Shown: one piece after another, positions 10,173 through 21,179 of the stretch
Numbering within the stretch: the first letter of the stretch is position 1
Layout: every line of letters begins with the position of its first letter
DNA from: Enoplolaimus lenunculus
Taxonomy: Eukaryota; Nematoda; Enoplea; Enoplida; Thoracostomopsidae
Reading direction: 5' to 3'
Length of the DNA stretch: 64,000 nucleotides
Assembly: GCA_030248215.1 (NCBI GenBank)
Contig: JASANG010000443.1
Span: 124,001-188,000 of the forward strand
Notes under the pieces: generated by a model
What the model saw: only the letters and a program-made list of their open reading frames with translations
What the model was told of the DNA's origin: nothing
The model's database searches: none
Made by a program: the position numbers and the translations under genes

Positions 10173-11745
10173 TCAACTCATATAATTTCGTTTTTTGTTC
10201 CTAGGTTTAAATACCGCCGTTCGCTTTGAAGTTGCCGACGTTCCAGATCTGATAGTTGAAAGACTGGTTGACGATCCAACATTGCTGTGAATTTTAATAT
10301 TTTCAGTACTGTTTCGTAGTGTTTGTTTTGAACTTGCCGCTCCAGTGCTTTTTACCAGTTCCGCTTGAACATTACTTTCTTTCACGCGTGTCACGTTTCC
10401 ATTTGACAGTTCCTTTGTTCTTGCCGCCTTTTTGTTTTGCCGACGATTCTTCACGTCATAGTTGTCAACCTCATCCACGATTTCATTTTTGAATTCAACT
10501 TTCGACTTTTGACGAGATTCATTTAATGTTGGCACTTGCAATGCTTTGATCTCTGCCGCTTTTTGGTTTGTCGACGCAATTTTCCATCGTTTTTCAGCTA
10601 GTTTTGACTGAGCACTTGTTGAAGGTCGTATCACAGGTGGTGCAACAGGGGCGATGTATTCCACACTTACAGTTCGACATTCGGAAAGGTTTCCACTGCG
10701 TTGAGGGTTACTGAAAGATAGACAATTTGGATTTTCCGAGCATTTACGAATTACAGTTGAAGAAATGTTCGATTTCCTATCGATTGTTTTCCTTGAATTT
10801 TCAAACGACTGTTGTTGACGCATATTTCGAAATTCGTGACAAAATTTTGTAATTTCAGGAACAGACGGTGAACTGTTGATCGAGCGTGGGAACGTTTTTG
10901 ACGCTGTCGTTCCGCTGTGGGAATTTCTTCTGACGTCATATTTGTGTTCGACGTGTGTATGCGGTATTGAGCCGTTTGAAATTTCCCACGGTTGATGCTG
11001 ATATTGTATTTCAGATCGCTTCAGTCGTGAGATCGGAACGTCTGATGACGGACGACGACTGTTTTCAACACTCGACGCGTTGTCGCCGTCGTTTTTAGCA
11101 ACATTTTCCAAATTAGCAAATTGGTCTATTTTGCCTTCATTTTGAGCAATTTTTGCTAAATCTGTAAATTGTTGCAATTTTTCGTCAATTTTTCCTCTGT
11201 CTGGTTCATCTTTTTGAACTATTTCTTCGTTCGATTCATCGATCCAACCCGTTTTGAAATGAATTTCATTCAACGTTTCGATCCGCGTTTGAAATTCGTT
11301 GCGTTCGTCTGTGGCTTCTCGTGAACTGCGGCTGTCGCTGGTGGTAATTGGTGTCATTCCGATCGCATCTTTTAAACTGTCTGTAGATGTTGCTAAAACA
11401 TCGTCGTTGAGCGAAATAGAACTATGTAAATTTACCAAATCTGATGATTGTTTGAGTTCGAGTAAAATTGTGGTGTTTTTATCTTTATTTAGAATGGTGT
11501 GGTTTTTGTCATTATTATTATTATAATTACTACTATTATTATTACTATTATTATTATTATTAGTATTGTTATTATCATTATTATTATCAGTATTATTAGT
11601 ATTATTTTTATGATCATTATTATTATGATTATTATTATTATCAGTATTGTTCTTATTATTATTGTTGTTGTTATCACTATTATTACTATTATCACTTTTA
11701 TTATTTTTATTATTATTTATAGTATTATTGTTGTTGCTTTTATCA
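10173..11745 (-). other. Low-complexity C-terminal exon region
   Basis: The single 1.75-kb last exon holds a tract of AAT (Asn) codons at 11495-11745, with antisense poly-Ile. Ser/Lys/Arg/Asn-rich sequence follows down to the stop at 10173. The repeat purity suggests a variable-length tract. Confidence 0.7.
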
Positions 11746-14700
11746 CCATCAAGATTTTCGAGACTAATTTGACTCGTACCAGCGAGTTGTATGTCTTTAA
11801 CAGATCGGACCATTTGCTGCAACGAGTCAATTTCTGCTTGTTGTCTTAGAATTTGAGCTGCCATTTGTTTGATCGCTACTTCGGCTTCGTGAGCTTCTGT
11901 GATTTTCTGTTCGAGTTCACCTTAAAATATGTAATAGATTGTCTTAAAAATTTGGGCCAATGTAAAGAACAGGGGCAGAACAGTATTATAAGCATTTTCC
12001 GTAGCCTAAGCCTAAGCCTAAGCCTAAACTTAAGCGTAAGAATGAGCACATTCCTAAGCCTAAGTCTAAGCCTAAGCTGAAACCAAGCAAAACAATTAGT
12101 CTAAAGCTTAAGCTTACTCTATTGCAGTCCCACAGAAAAACATTCCGCCGCTGATCTTTACATGGGCCAAAATTGGTATAGACTTCTAAACTCGGTAGGA
12201 AAGTAATAAAACATATCGGTTGCTTAATTTGTGGTATTTGAAATAATTGTGTTGACCGAACCGTTTTCGAAGACAACAGAGGCTATATATGTATATATAA
12301 CCATACATACATACGTATATATGCATACACTGCAAAAATTGGTGAGTTAAATTGACTCTCTCTGAAATAGGCTTTATATGACTACACATAGTGAGTCAAA
12401 TTCAACTCCGCCGGAGTCAAATTCGCGAATTTCACTCAGTCTGTGTAGTCCGGAAAAGCGTATATCTTAGAGAGTCAATTTGATTCACCATTTTTTTGCA
12501 GTGTACGTACATATACATGCATATTCGGATGCAACCGATATTATATAATACCGAAACCGTAAAGTTGAAAAAATATCGGAACCGGAAAGTTGAAAAAATA
12601 TCACAACCGGAACCCAGGAACAAAAATACTTGTTACCAAACAATTCATTTTTAACGCTTTTTATCGCTTTTAATAGTCTTGAAACAAATGCGGTTAGGTG
12701 CAAACGTATGATAAATTATAGGGTATGGGACAAATTGAAAACTTTGGCAATACACACTCAGGCAATTTTATGCCATTTTCAATACCGAAAATACCGGAAA
12801 ATTCCGGTGGAAAAATACCGGATTTATTACCGCAATCGGATAATGAAAATACCGGATTTCCCCACCGGAACCAGAATTTCAGTGGCACCCTGATACAATA
12901 TATGATACCAATGTAAACGTATCATTCATTTTTGGTTATCGCTGAAATCCTTTTCAAGTATATTGAAAGATAAATAAATATTTCGTGCAATGCATAGAAC
13001 AGGGCCGAAACAGTAGTATAAGCATATTCCTAAACCTAAGCCTAAGTCTAAAATTTAGCGTAAGTATGAGTTTATACCTAGCTGTACACAAGCCACAGCC
13101 CAACCAAAAACATTAGACTCAATCTTCAGCTTTGCTGTATCGCAGTCTTCCAGAAAAGCTTTGCTTCCCTGATCTTTACATGGGCCAATATTTCGAAAAG
13201 GGGTTTCGTAAGCGTATTTCTAAACCTAAGTCTAAGCGTTGCAAAAATGAGTGCCTAAGCCTAAGTCTAAACATAAGCAAAAAGTGTAATCTAGAATCTA
13301 AACATGCGTTTTTTATAGACTCACCAGAAACTTGGACGCCTCTTAAATTAAAATGGGCAAATGATTACTAATTCTACGTATCCTCACGAACATTGACACT
13401 GAATATATACGTAATAATTAGAGAAATTTATTCAACACAGTGAGCACAATGGGGGTTGAGTTGAAACAAACCACAAACCCCAGATTCAAAACTCATCTAT
13501 CGAGTAGTTTACAGGATGTATTGTCAAATATGTCAAAGTTTCGCTCACACGCCACAAAATAGATTTTGCCTATATTTATGTTTTGCGACGCATAGCGGCA
13601 CGCGGTAGAGTCCAGCACAGTAAAGTATAGAACAAGTCGGCCCATGCAAAGATCAGGAGCGGAACGTTTTTCTGTGGGATTAGAAAAGTGTAAGCTTTCA
13701 GATTTAGACTAATTTTTTTGCTTGGCTTAGGCATAGGCTTAGACTTAGGCTTAGGCTTAGGAATATGCTCATTCCTACGCTTAGGCTTAGGACTATTCTT
13801 ATTATACTATTCCGCCCGCGTTCTTTTACATTGGCCAACAAGTCTAAAGTAAATTGTTGTTGCAAATTTTCTTAGGTTTAAACTTAGGCTTATAGCAAGT
13901 TTAGGCTTTAGGGCTTATACTACTGTTACGGCCCTATTCTATACACTGGCGAAACCAACACAAATTCTGAAAATGTTTGAAACTTAGCCCTCCTGGCTAC
14001 AGTCTTGGTTCACAACCCAATCTGAAATGTACTGCCACTGCGAAACATGAAATTTCTAACCTTGAACTTTGTTCATTTGAGCCTCAGCGTTGGACAACGT
14101 TTGTTTGAGCAGACGTATTTCCATATTGACTCCAAACGTATCGATCACTTTTTCTGGAGTCGGACAAACCAGTTTCGTTGTTGGCGTTTTCTGCAATAAA
14201 AACAAACTTTTTGTAATAATTTCGCTAAATGCTGTACGATCTTGACGCTCAAGCGCGAGAATGCTCCCACGTCTTGTGGTGATTTAGTACTATGTATACG
14301 TGTTGCAATTGTTAAACACTGTGCGATATATATTGTTTAACGTATATCCCATAGTCAACTATATGGGAGAAGGGGTTCAATTTTCTATTTTAAGAGCCAA
14401 TAGCGCAGTTGTTTTTCGGCGCCTGTCGCCTTCAATAACTGAAAACTCAAGCAGTGTAGCTCAGTGGTTAACGTATTGGACTACTAACCGTTTGCTAGCG
14501 GGTTCGACTCCTCTGAATTACACCGGTGCTGGATCCATGCCGGCATTTTAAAATATAGAATAATTTTTTCAAATGTTGAAAAAACAAAAACGGAATGAAT
14601 CTTTTGTGGCCCTAATCATTTGCTGGTGTCCGTTTTTTATTCTGGGTACTACTCATTACGCGTTTTTTTTGCTTCACTAATATTAACCCTTTCAATCATA

Positions 14701-17700
14701 GAGTATACTATGAGCTACTAAATACAAATATACGAACAATACAGACAATGAGAGCAGTGTTTAAAAATTCCAACATATGCGCTGTGCAAAATCTACACAA
14801 GACGTTAAAGCCACCTCGTGCTCGAGGGGCAGGCAGTCTCCTATAGCTCAGTGGTCATCGTAAACGCCTTCCACCCGTGAGACTGGGGATCGAATGTTAC
14901 CTTGAAAATACATCTCATATGAAAATAGAAAATATTCATGTTTGAATGAGTAAATGGAAAATTCTCAGTTAGTATCTTTAAATACGTTTCGGATCTCCTT
15001 CTGATTTTGTTTTCTATTAAAACTTTGTAAAGCACACTGTAAATTCCAGTGAGCTGATTAATCAACCAGGGAGCCAATTTAGTTATTTCTGAGTTAACAA
15101 CAGTAGGTATCAACCCACTCTGAGCTGATTTAATTCCGAATGAGTTGATAACTTAACTCAGAACGAGTTCAGCCAATTTGAAAATTCCGAGTTCTGAAAG
15201 ACCCAATTCAAAGCTCAAATGTCTGAGTGGATTCAACTCATTCTGAGTTAAAATCAACTCACCGAAAATTACAGTGCAAATAACTGAACTGGACATTAAT
15301 TGACGGTGGATCAGATTAAGACATTGCATAATAATAGCATTTTGATACGCAAACAATTCGGTGTAGAGTTGCTCGCAGCTTACAAAAAAGCGTTTTGAAA
15401 GATGCTGGTTGCAACTCGAAAAGCGTTCGTTGAAATAGCGTTTGATTTTTGACACGATTTCTTACCTGATTATATGGTTTTCTGTCTTTGTTATTCGGAA
15501 GAGATTGTGTTGATAGCAATTGAGTTTGATTTTGTTCACGATCCGGTTCAGTGTGTCGGTTTGTGTTGAATTTTTCCGTTAATGCAGCAATACTTATAGA
15601 TGCATCCGCATCGCTTGGTGGATGCGTTATCTGAAATATAGCAAACCGCACTGTAAATCGTAATGAGCTGATTAATCAACTCAGATACCGATTTTAGTAC
15701 ACTGCAAGGAATGGTGAGTCAAATTGAGTCTGTCCGAAATAGGCTCTATGGGACTACACAATCTGAGTCAAATTCGGCTCCACCAGAGTCAAACGTGCGA
15801 CGCAGTGAGTCAAATTTGACTCTGGCGGAGTCGAATTTGACTCAGTTTGTGTAGTCCCATACAGCCTATTTCAAAGAGAGTTGATTTGACTCACAATTGT
15901 TTGCAATGTAACAGCAAGCATTAACTCACTCTGGGTTGGCTTGATTCTTAATCTGAGTTGAGTTAAGTGATCTGATGAATTAAGTCCGAATGAGTTGAAT
16001 TAGCTTTGATATCTGAGTTCTGAAAGTCCTAATTCGGGCTCGGCTACTGAGTAAATTAAACTCATTTTGAGTTAAAATCAACTAACTGGAATTTACAGGG
16101 TGTGGTATAAGACACAGATTTACCGTCCCGTATAATTGCAGGACAGACCAAAAATACTTTTAACGAACATTATCGGAAACCGTTAATTTTAACTCACTTT
16201 GAATTGATTTAGATCCGGGCGAATTGTTTAACTCAGACTGAGTTAAATGAACTCAAATTTCTGAGCTTTGAAAAACATAACTTCTGAATTAGGTCTATTA
16301 GAGCTCAGAAATTTAAATTGATTTAACACTAATCAACTCAGTAATATTCTGTTATTAACTAGAAATTCACCGAAAATAACTAAATCTCTCAGATTTCATT
16401 AATCAACTCATCGGAATATACAGTGTAACTAGTAACATTACTGTTAAAATTCAACAACTGGTTCTAAATATGTAGAAATTGAAGAAAAAATATACCATTT
16501 ACTGTTCCAGAACCCTAAGCCTAATATTAAAATATAGTATATATAAAGCTTAAGTTTACTTTATTGCTGTGCCGCAGAAATACGTTTTACCCCTTATCTT
16601 TACAATGGCCAAAATTTATAAAAACGTATTTATACACACTGTAAATTTCAGGGAATTGATTTTAACTCAGAATGAGTTCAATCAGTCAGTCTGACTTAGG
16701 ACTATCTGAACTCAGAGTTTTGAGTTGATTCAATGCGTTCAGAGTTAATTAATCAACTCATCCCGAGTCAATTCAACTCAGAGTGAGAATCTGAGTTAAT
16801 GTTTACTGATATTAATTCAGAAATAACCAACTCGCTAGCTGAATTGATTAATCAACTCATTGAAATTTACAGTGTAAATATTTACAAATTGAAGAAAACA
16901 TATACCATTTTTCGTTCCACAACCCTAAGCCTAATATTAAAAAATAGTATAAAGCTTAAGCTTACTCTATTGCAGTCCCGCAGATATACGTTTTACCCGT
17001 TATCTTTACATATGCCAAAGTTTATAAAAAGGTATTGTTTGACAGCTCAACCAATGTTTCGAGAACTCATTACTGTAGCGTTGACATTATTACGTAAATG
17101 ACTGATATTACGACTGACTCACTGTCGATGGACTCCGACAAATCTGTTGGTCTTTAACATATTCGAGTTCCAAGCGAAGTTCCGTATTCTGTTTTTCTAA
17201 GCGAACAATCTGAAAAATATACTCTGTATTTTCCATAAATATCGTATCTATCGTTTCAGTATATTAACCCTTTCTCACATGAATATTTTCTATTTCCCCT
17301 GAGACTTACTTTTATGCTAGGATTCGAACTCCAGTGACTGGAGTGGGAGGCGAATACCATCACCACTCAGCTATAGGAGCTTGACGCTCGAGCCCGAGGG
17401 GGCTCTCACGTCTTGTGGTGATTTAGTACAATGTATACGTGTTGCAATTGTTAAACACGGTGCGATATACATTATTTAACGTATATACACTGCGCTTAGT
17501 TGCCTATAGGCAACTCAATGTGAGAAGGGGTTAACCAAGAGTGCATGATACAAAAGTATGCAACTCTTGGGGTTCCGCATAGTGCAAAATGTACCACCGG
17601 GCGTTACGTTTTTGGCCAACCCTCTTATTTATAATGGGGTCGCTATCACATGCAATAACCCTAAATTAAACTATAAACGGAGCAATTTTTCATGCCGGAT

Positions 17701-20303
17701 ACATAGTGTCATGGTACGCACAGGTTTTAGCCCCTCTAAATAAAGGGGGTAGGCTAAAACGCAACACGTGCCGAGTACATTCTTGCCTAAATAAAATGTA
17801 GCAATTGCATACTCTTCGTGAAGGGGGCATTAAGCGCTTTTCACATGTGCAAGTTTTTGCTGCGAAAACTTGCGCACTTGCAAGTTTTATCCAAAATCCC
17901 GTTCGAAAAACTTGCAGTTGCAAATAATTCATTAAAAATTGTAGCTAGGAATTTAGTTCGCATATGTGAATAACCATGCAAGTTCAATGACTTTATTACA
18001 GCCGCTTTCTCATTGACTGTTGAAAAAATACAAGTTCTGCGTGCAATTTGCAGGTGCAGCTTCTCGCAGTAAAAACTTGCACGTGTGAATAGGGCTTTAT
18101 CCATTTTTAGGTTAACGAAGTTCAGTAACAAACAAACTGCAGGGGCAGCTAAAATCGCAAAATCTACAAGGAATAACACCAAAATTCTTGGTTGCGGGTA
18201 CAAAGTTAAAGGTGGAATCAAACATGCTGCCTACTCTTAGCAAGCTTAAGTTTAAAAAATTAATGAATAAATGTGAAATAAAATTTTGACTCAAAAATAA
18301 TATTTTTTTCACTTGTTTTTCAAGAGTTTCTATTTTCTCATTTGATTGAGTCAACTCTGCGTCCACAGTCGCGTCGCCGGACACTCGTACGACTGAGCGG
18401 TAAACTGACAGTGTACTTCGATCACGATAGTGGACAGGCAACCAAAATGTGTGATCCTAAAATTTGATTGGATGTTTTAGCTCGTGGATTCAAGCCCTTC
18501 ACAGTAAAATGTGTGATCCTAAAACTTGATTGGATGTTTTAGCTCGTGGGTTCTAGCCCTTCAGAGTAATTGCAGTATAATTATTTTGAACTATTCTTTA
18601 CATTTAGCAAATTCGCATTAAATTTTACGCGACCTAACCTAATCAGGGTTGCTACCGAAATTACTATTTATCGGAACCGGAACCGGAATTTGAAAAAAAT
18701 TACCGGAATCGGAAATTGCAAAATACATATCCTAGTTGGAGATAGGTGTTCACTTTATCTGTTGTATTTTAGATTTTCATAATCCACTGAAGCGCAATCT
18801 ACCTTCGATGGTTTATTTTCGGCAACTCTCAAGGTTTATATACTATACGAATGACATTTATTTAATTTTTATTGTCATTTTTTAGTAAAATATTTCAATT
18901 TTCACTAACCAAAATTTAATACCGGATTATTTAATTCCGGTAAAAATTTACCGCAACCGGAGCCGGAACGTCAAAAAATGCCGAAAGAGGTAGTGCAATT
19001 CCGGTCGCACCCTGAGTCTGAGCCTTTCCAACGTAAGTGTTTTCCCTTATCTGTAGTTTTAATTTCAAGGCAGAATTCGAACCCTGGACTGTCGGATGGC
19101 AAATGTTTACTATGACCACTCGGTTGCAAGGGTTTGACGTTCGGGTTCGGGCTGAGCTGCCGGTTTGCACCCGTTTGCTGTGACCAGCAGGCTACAGGGG
19201 ATTGACAGTCGAGCTCTAGCTTGCTCAGCAGTTTCGAGATCCTCAAAACTCTTCGCTCAGGAAACTTGGAAACCTCAATTAAGAGTTTCACCAGAACTCT
19301 ATTGCTGAACTTTTGACCAAGGTTTCTGCGTCATAATGTATTGCGTGCGTCGGATTAATCATTGTTTACCGCGACACCCATCATGCATCTGATGACCAAG
19401 TACGGTCTTAGGGTTGCGCTATACTGCGCGCCGTCGGACGCCGCTGTCCGCCGCCGGACGCCGCCTGACGCCGCTGTACGCCGCCGGACGCCGCCTGACG
19501 CCGCTGTCCGCCGCCGGACGCCGCCTGACGCCGCTGTACGCCGCCGGACACGTGTTCGCGGCACGGCAAAAATTTTGCCGCACGCCGCCGCGTGCCGCCT
19601 ACCGACGCCTGTAAAACTATTTAATAAAAATTACCGCACGCCACGCGCCGGTGTGCGGCATCGTGTGGCGGCGAGCGACGGCGATCGGCGGCGAGCGGCG
19701 GCGATCGGCGGCAATCGGCGGCGATCGGCGGCGTTCGGCTTAGTAAAGTATAGCGCAACCCTTATTCTGCACTTGATAACATTGCGTGGGCTTTAATCTG
19801 CATTTGAAACTACTGCAGTATTAGTTGATTTGTGCTTGTACGATGTACTGGCCCATATTACTTTAAGGGGCGTCCAGGTTTCTGGTTGATCCATAAAAGA
19901 GTAGGTTTAGATTCTAGATTACATTTTTTATTAGGCTTTAGGCTTAGGCTAAGGAACACATTTTTGCAACACTTAGGTTTACGCTTAGACTTAGGAATAC
20001 GCTTAATCTACTATTACACCGCTTAATGTAACATTGGCCGATGTGCTAAGCAGCCTACAGCTTCAACCTTTGCGCGCATTAAATTCGACATTGTGAAGCA
20101 CATGCTTGTCTTGTAACATTTGGTCTGGACTGTGTATATTTAGTTTTCGCCAGGACTACTGGGATCGCATCAATACGGACGTGTGGACTCACAGTTGACT
20201 TGGCTCGTTTAAAACAACAAACGAATATTTAATACTCACTCGAGCTTTGTTTGAAAAACTGTGCACTGACCCGTTTATGGTCTTTTTGATCTGGTAAGCA
20301 GCC
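10173..20303 (-). CDS. Coiled-coil protein with Asn-rich tract (6 exons, 5' end open)
   Basis: Exons in transcription order are 20303-20240, 18404-18313, 17209-17123, 15630-15466, 14190-14061 and 11920-10173. All phases agree (2286 nt, 761 codons plus stop). The second acceptor could instead lie at 18392, in the same phase. The second and third exons join into one heptad stretch, EKIETLEKQ-IVRLEKQNTELRLELEY. The fifth and sixth do the same, EIRLLKQTLSNAEAQMNKVQ-GELEQKITEAHEAE, then QILRQQAEIDSLQQMV. Next come an Asn-rich, AAT-codon tract (11495-11745) and a long polar, basic, probably disordered C-terminus ending KPRNKKRNYMS. There is no signal peptide or membrane span. I do not recognise the family; a cytoskeletal or scaffold role would be a guess. 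The first listed exon is the least certain: its reading GCLPDQKDHKRVSAQFFKQS fits the downstream phase, but no start codon has been tied to it. Confidence 0.75.
11955..12168 (-). mobile_element. TLM-a copy (clear reference copy)
   Basis: Terminal inverted repeats GGCCAATGTAAAGAACAGGG and, at the other end, CGCTGATCTTTACATGGGCC. Inside are CCTAAG x4, GCGTAAGAATGAGCACATTC, CCTAAG again, then CAAGCAAAACAATTAGTCTA, AAGCTTAAGCTTACTCTATT and a terminal arm. It sits about 35 bases from the acceptor of the last exon of the coiled-coil gene, within the intron. Confidence 0.9.
12328..12503 (+). mobile_element. GAGTC hairpin MITE, short form
   Basis: Lacks part of the central palindrome (176 bp); ends intact and flanked by TA. 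Confidence 0.8.
12525..12895 (+). mobile_element. CCGGAA-family MITE, copy 1
   Basis: Starts TCGGATGCAACCGATATTAT and ends AGTGGCACCCTGATAC, an inverted end. The interior carries ACCGGAA / TTCCGG words next to both ends and a plain AT-rich centre. Related copies are at 18648 and 46070. Confidence 0.65.
12986..13187 (-). mobile_element. TLM-c copy
   Basis: GCAATGCATAGAACAGGGCC start, degenerate hexamers, end CCCTGATCTTTACATGGGCC. The two ends belong to different subfamilies (c and a). Confidence 0.7.
13190..13362 (-). mobile_element. TLM-b copy, left end missing
   Basis: Reads GTAAGCGTATTTCTAAACC, then TTGCAAAAATGAGTGCC, then CTTGGACGCCTCTTAAATTA, the reversed TLM-b arm. It abuts the TLM-c copy head to tail. 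Confidence 0.65.
13555..13632 (-). mobile_element. AGGGTTGCGC-family fragment
   Basis: Inverse of 4425-4500, sharing the GCGACGCATAGCGGCA-like core and the AATATAGGCAAA flank. Confidence 0.4.
13639..13836 (+). mobile_element. TLM-a copy, full length
   Basis: GGCCCATGCAAAGATCAGGA start and GCCCGCGTTCTTTTACATTG end. TTAGGC units lie on both sides of GAATATGCTCATTCCTACGC. Confidence 0.85.
13870..13950 (+). mobile_element. TLM-c 3' fragment
   Basis: CTTAGGTTTAAACTTAGGC through TACTACTGTTACGGCCCTAT ending CTATACACTGGC. Confidence 0.6.
14241..14380 (-). mobile_element. TTAA/tRNA-like MITE, fragment
   Basis: Matches the distal half of 17264-17534, from CTTGACGCTCAAGCGCGAG to GGGAGAAGGGGTTCAA. The tRNA-like part is missing. 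Confidence 0.6.
14456..14526 (+). pseudogene. tRNA-like sequence
   Basis: Has a box A (TAGCTCAGTGG) and a box B (GGGTTCGACTCC) at tRNA spacing, but the anticodon stem and acceptor pairing are poor. A tRNA pseudogene or tRNA-derived repeat. Confidence 0.4.
14683..14962 (+). mobile_element. TTAA/tRNA-like MITE, inverted copy
   Basis: Begins TTAACCCTTTCAATCATAG. The tRNA-like part (CTCCTATAGCTCAGTGGTCA ... GGGGATCGAATGTT) is at 14838-14905. It ends AGAAAATATTCATG followed by a decayed terminus. Confidence 0.65.
15035..15276 (+). mobile_element. TGAGTT fold-back MITE
   Basis: Full length, more diverged than most. About 190 bases from an exon of the coiled-coil gene. Confidence 0.8.
15649..16101 (+). 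mobile_element. TGAGTT MITE with a GAGTC hairpin inside
   Basis: The host element is interrupted after CCGATTTTAGTA and resumes ACAGCAAGCATTAACTCACTC. The hairpin occupies 15700-15908. It begins 19 bases upstream of the acceptor of exon 15630-15466. Confidence 0.85.
15700..15908 (+). mobile_element. GAGTC hairpin MITE, nested
   Basis: Inserted at a TA inside the TGAGTT element, with TA present on both sides. This is direct support for a TA target and for the hairpin being the younger insertion. Confidence 0.85.
16182..16428 (-). mobile_element. TGAGTT fold-back MITE, diverged
   Basis: Left end lost; right end CGGAATATACAGTGTA intact. First half of a duplicated pair with 16637. Confidence 0.7.
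16500..16614 (-). mobile_element. TLM fragment, first of duplicated pair
   Basis: AACCCTAAGCCTAATATTAA, then AAGCTTAAGTTTACTTTATT, ending CCCCTTATCTTTACAATGGC. Only one hexamer pair remains. Confidence 0.65.
16637..16874 (-). mobile_element. TGAGTT fold-back MITE
   Basis: Full length with both ends. With the TLM fragment behind it, it repeats the arrangement at 16182-16614. Confidence 0.85.
16918..17015 (-). mobile_element. TLM fragment, second of duplicated pair
   Basis: Same internal deletion as 16500-16614 and same upstream flank (AAATTGAAGAAAACATATACC), so it was copied by a segmental duplication and did not insert twice. Confidence 0.7.
17264..17534 (-). mobile_element. TTAA-flanked MITE containing a tRNA-like sequence (family description)
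   Basis: Termini TTAACCCTTTCTCACATGAA and CAATGTGAGAAGGGGTTAA are inverted repeats ending in TTAA. On the minus strand 17315-17385 reads like a tRNA gene: box A TAGCTGAGTGGTGATGG, box B GGAGTTCGAATCC. It thus has the outside of a piggyBac-type MITE and the inside of a tRNA-derived SINE. Copies at 35546 and 36952 are equally long. No coding capacity. Confidence 0.8.
17833..18098 (+). mobile_element. CTTGCA-family MITE, copy 2
   Basis: Full length, from TTCACATGTGCAAGTTTTTG to CACGTGTGAATAGGGC. Confidence 0.8.
18440..18570 (+). repeat. Direct duplication of about 63 bp
   Basis: AATGTGTGATCCTAAAATTTG ... TTTTAGCTCGTGGATTCAAG is followed by a second copy with few changes, separated by CACAGTA. 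Origin unknown. Confidence 0.75.
18648..19014 (+). mobile_element. CCGGAA-family MITE, copy 2
   Basis: CAGGGTTGCTACCGAAATTA start and TTCCGGTCGCACCCTGA end are inverted. ACCGGAATTTGAAAAAAATT words adjoin both ends. Confidence 0.7.
19410..19761 (+). mobile_element. AGGGTTGCGC-family MITE with 30-bp minisatellite
   Basis: Perfect terminal repeats AGGGTTGCGCTATACT / AGTATAGCGCAACCCT apart from one base. The interior holds four units of a 30-bp repeat (19441-19550; CCGCCGGACGCCGCCTGACG core) and a second array of GGCGGCGATC (19675-19735). Very GC-rich in an AT-rich region. Confidence 0.8.
19850..20039 (+). mobile_element. TLM-b copy, full length
   Basis: GGCCCATATTACTTTAAGGG and CACCGCTTAATGTAACATTG ends; hexamers on both sides of GGAACACATTTTTGCAACAC. 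Confidence 0.85.
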
Positions 20304-20420
20304 CTGAAATAGCAGGTTTACGCTAGAGGAAATACGCGTCCAAATACAACCCGAATCTGTTGGTTCTACAAAACCAGAAATTTGGTTTGGGCACAACCCA
20401 AACCAAATAAAAATCGCGGC

Positions 20421-20554
20421 GTATGTAAACGATCATAGGCGAAACGTTTTTCTGCGTGTGATTATATTCTTTACGTTGAACTTTTAAACTTAGGTTTCGG
20501 CATAGGAATATGCTTATACTAACTACTCTTACGGTCTTAGTCTACACATTAGCC
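20421..20554 (+). mobile_element. TLM-a/c copy, hexamers nearly lost
   Basis: GTATGTAAACGATCATAGGC start and ACACATTAGCC end. Only TTAGGTTTCGGCATAGGAAT remains of the interior array. Confidence 0.6.
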
Positions 20555-20763
20555 AAAATAGATAACTGACTTGATTTTTATACCACTTCGCACACATTTA
20601 TTGTTTTCTAATTGGTCAAAAGCCACAGCTTTTGGTTGATTTATTTCTGTGATTTATCTAATGCGAAGCAGTTGTAGTTCGTTTGTTTGAAAACCTATTA
20701 CTAACTGGCGATGCTGTACACATTTTAAAACACAATATCTATTTAATGAAGTGTGGTAGATTT

Positions 20764-21055
20764 AGGGTTGCGCTATAATTTGTTTTTGACGCGCAGCGCC
20801 GTCCGGTGCTGTGCGTCACCCTTACGGCACCGTCCGTCACCAGTACAACGCTGTGTCACCCCTATCGCACTGTCCGTCACCCGTACGGCGCCGTCCGTCA
20901 CCCTTACGGCACCGTCCGTCACCGGCGGTATCGTACGGTAAAAAAGTCACGTACGATTACGTATGGTGACGGACGGTGACGGACGGGTGACGGACAATGA
21001 CGGACAGCGCCGGACGGGAGACGGACGGCGCCGGACGTCCACAATAGCGCAACCG
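20764..21055 (+). mobile_element. AGGGTTGCGC-family MITE, third copy
   Basis: AGGGTTGCGCTATAATTTG and CAATAGCGCAACCG ends. The interior is an irregular array of CCGTCCGTCACC/GGTGACGGACGG in inverted halves. Confidence 0.75.
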
Positions 21056-21062
21056 TTGGACT

Positions 21063-21179
21063 CACCCATTTTTACGAAATGATGATGTCGATACCGGTCG
21101 GTCATATTTTGGGTCACATTGATCAATTTGAATGCGACGAACGGTATTTTTTCCCACAACCACGTTTCCCATTAACATA
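21063..21179 (-). other. Unassigned open segment, possible MGN-start exon
   Basis: The minus strand reads an ATG (second of two) into MGNVVVGKNTVRRIQ and then DPKYDRPVSTSSFRKNG, with a GTGAGT donor near 21062. The plus strand is also open across the same bases (HFYEMMMSIPVGHILGHID). The donor phase would lead the exon at 20303 into a frame that does not match the later coiled-coil exons. It is therefore either a separate exon with a missing partner or chance. Confidence 0.15.

Noticed and set aside
11489-11849. Ile-rich frames on either strand
   Set aside because: Shadows of the AAT-coded Asn tract of the minus-strand gene.
14456-14526. Functional tRNA gene
   Set aside because: Box A and box B are present, but the anticodon and acceptor stems do not pair well.
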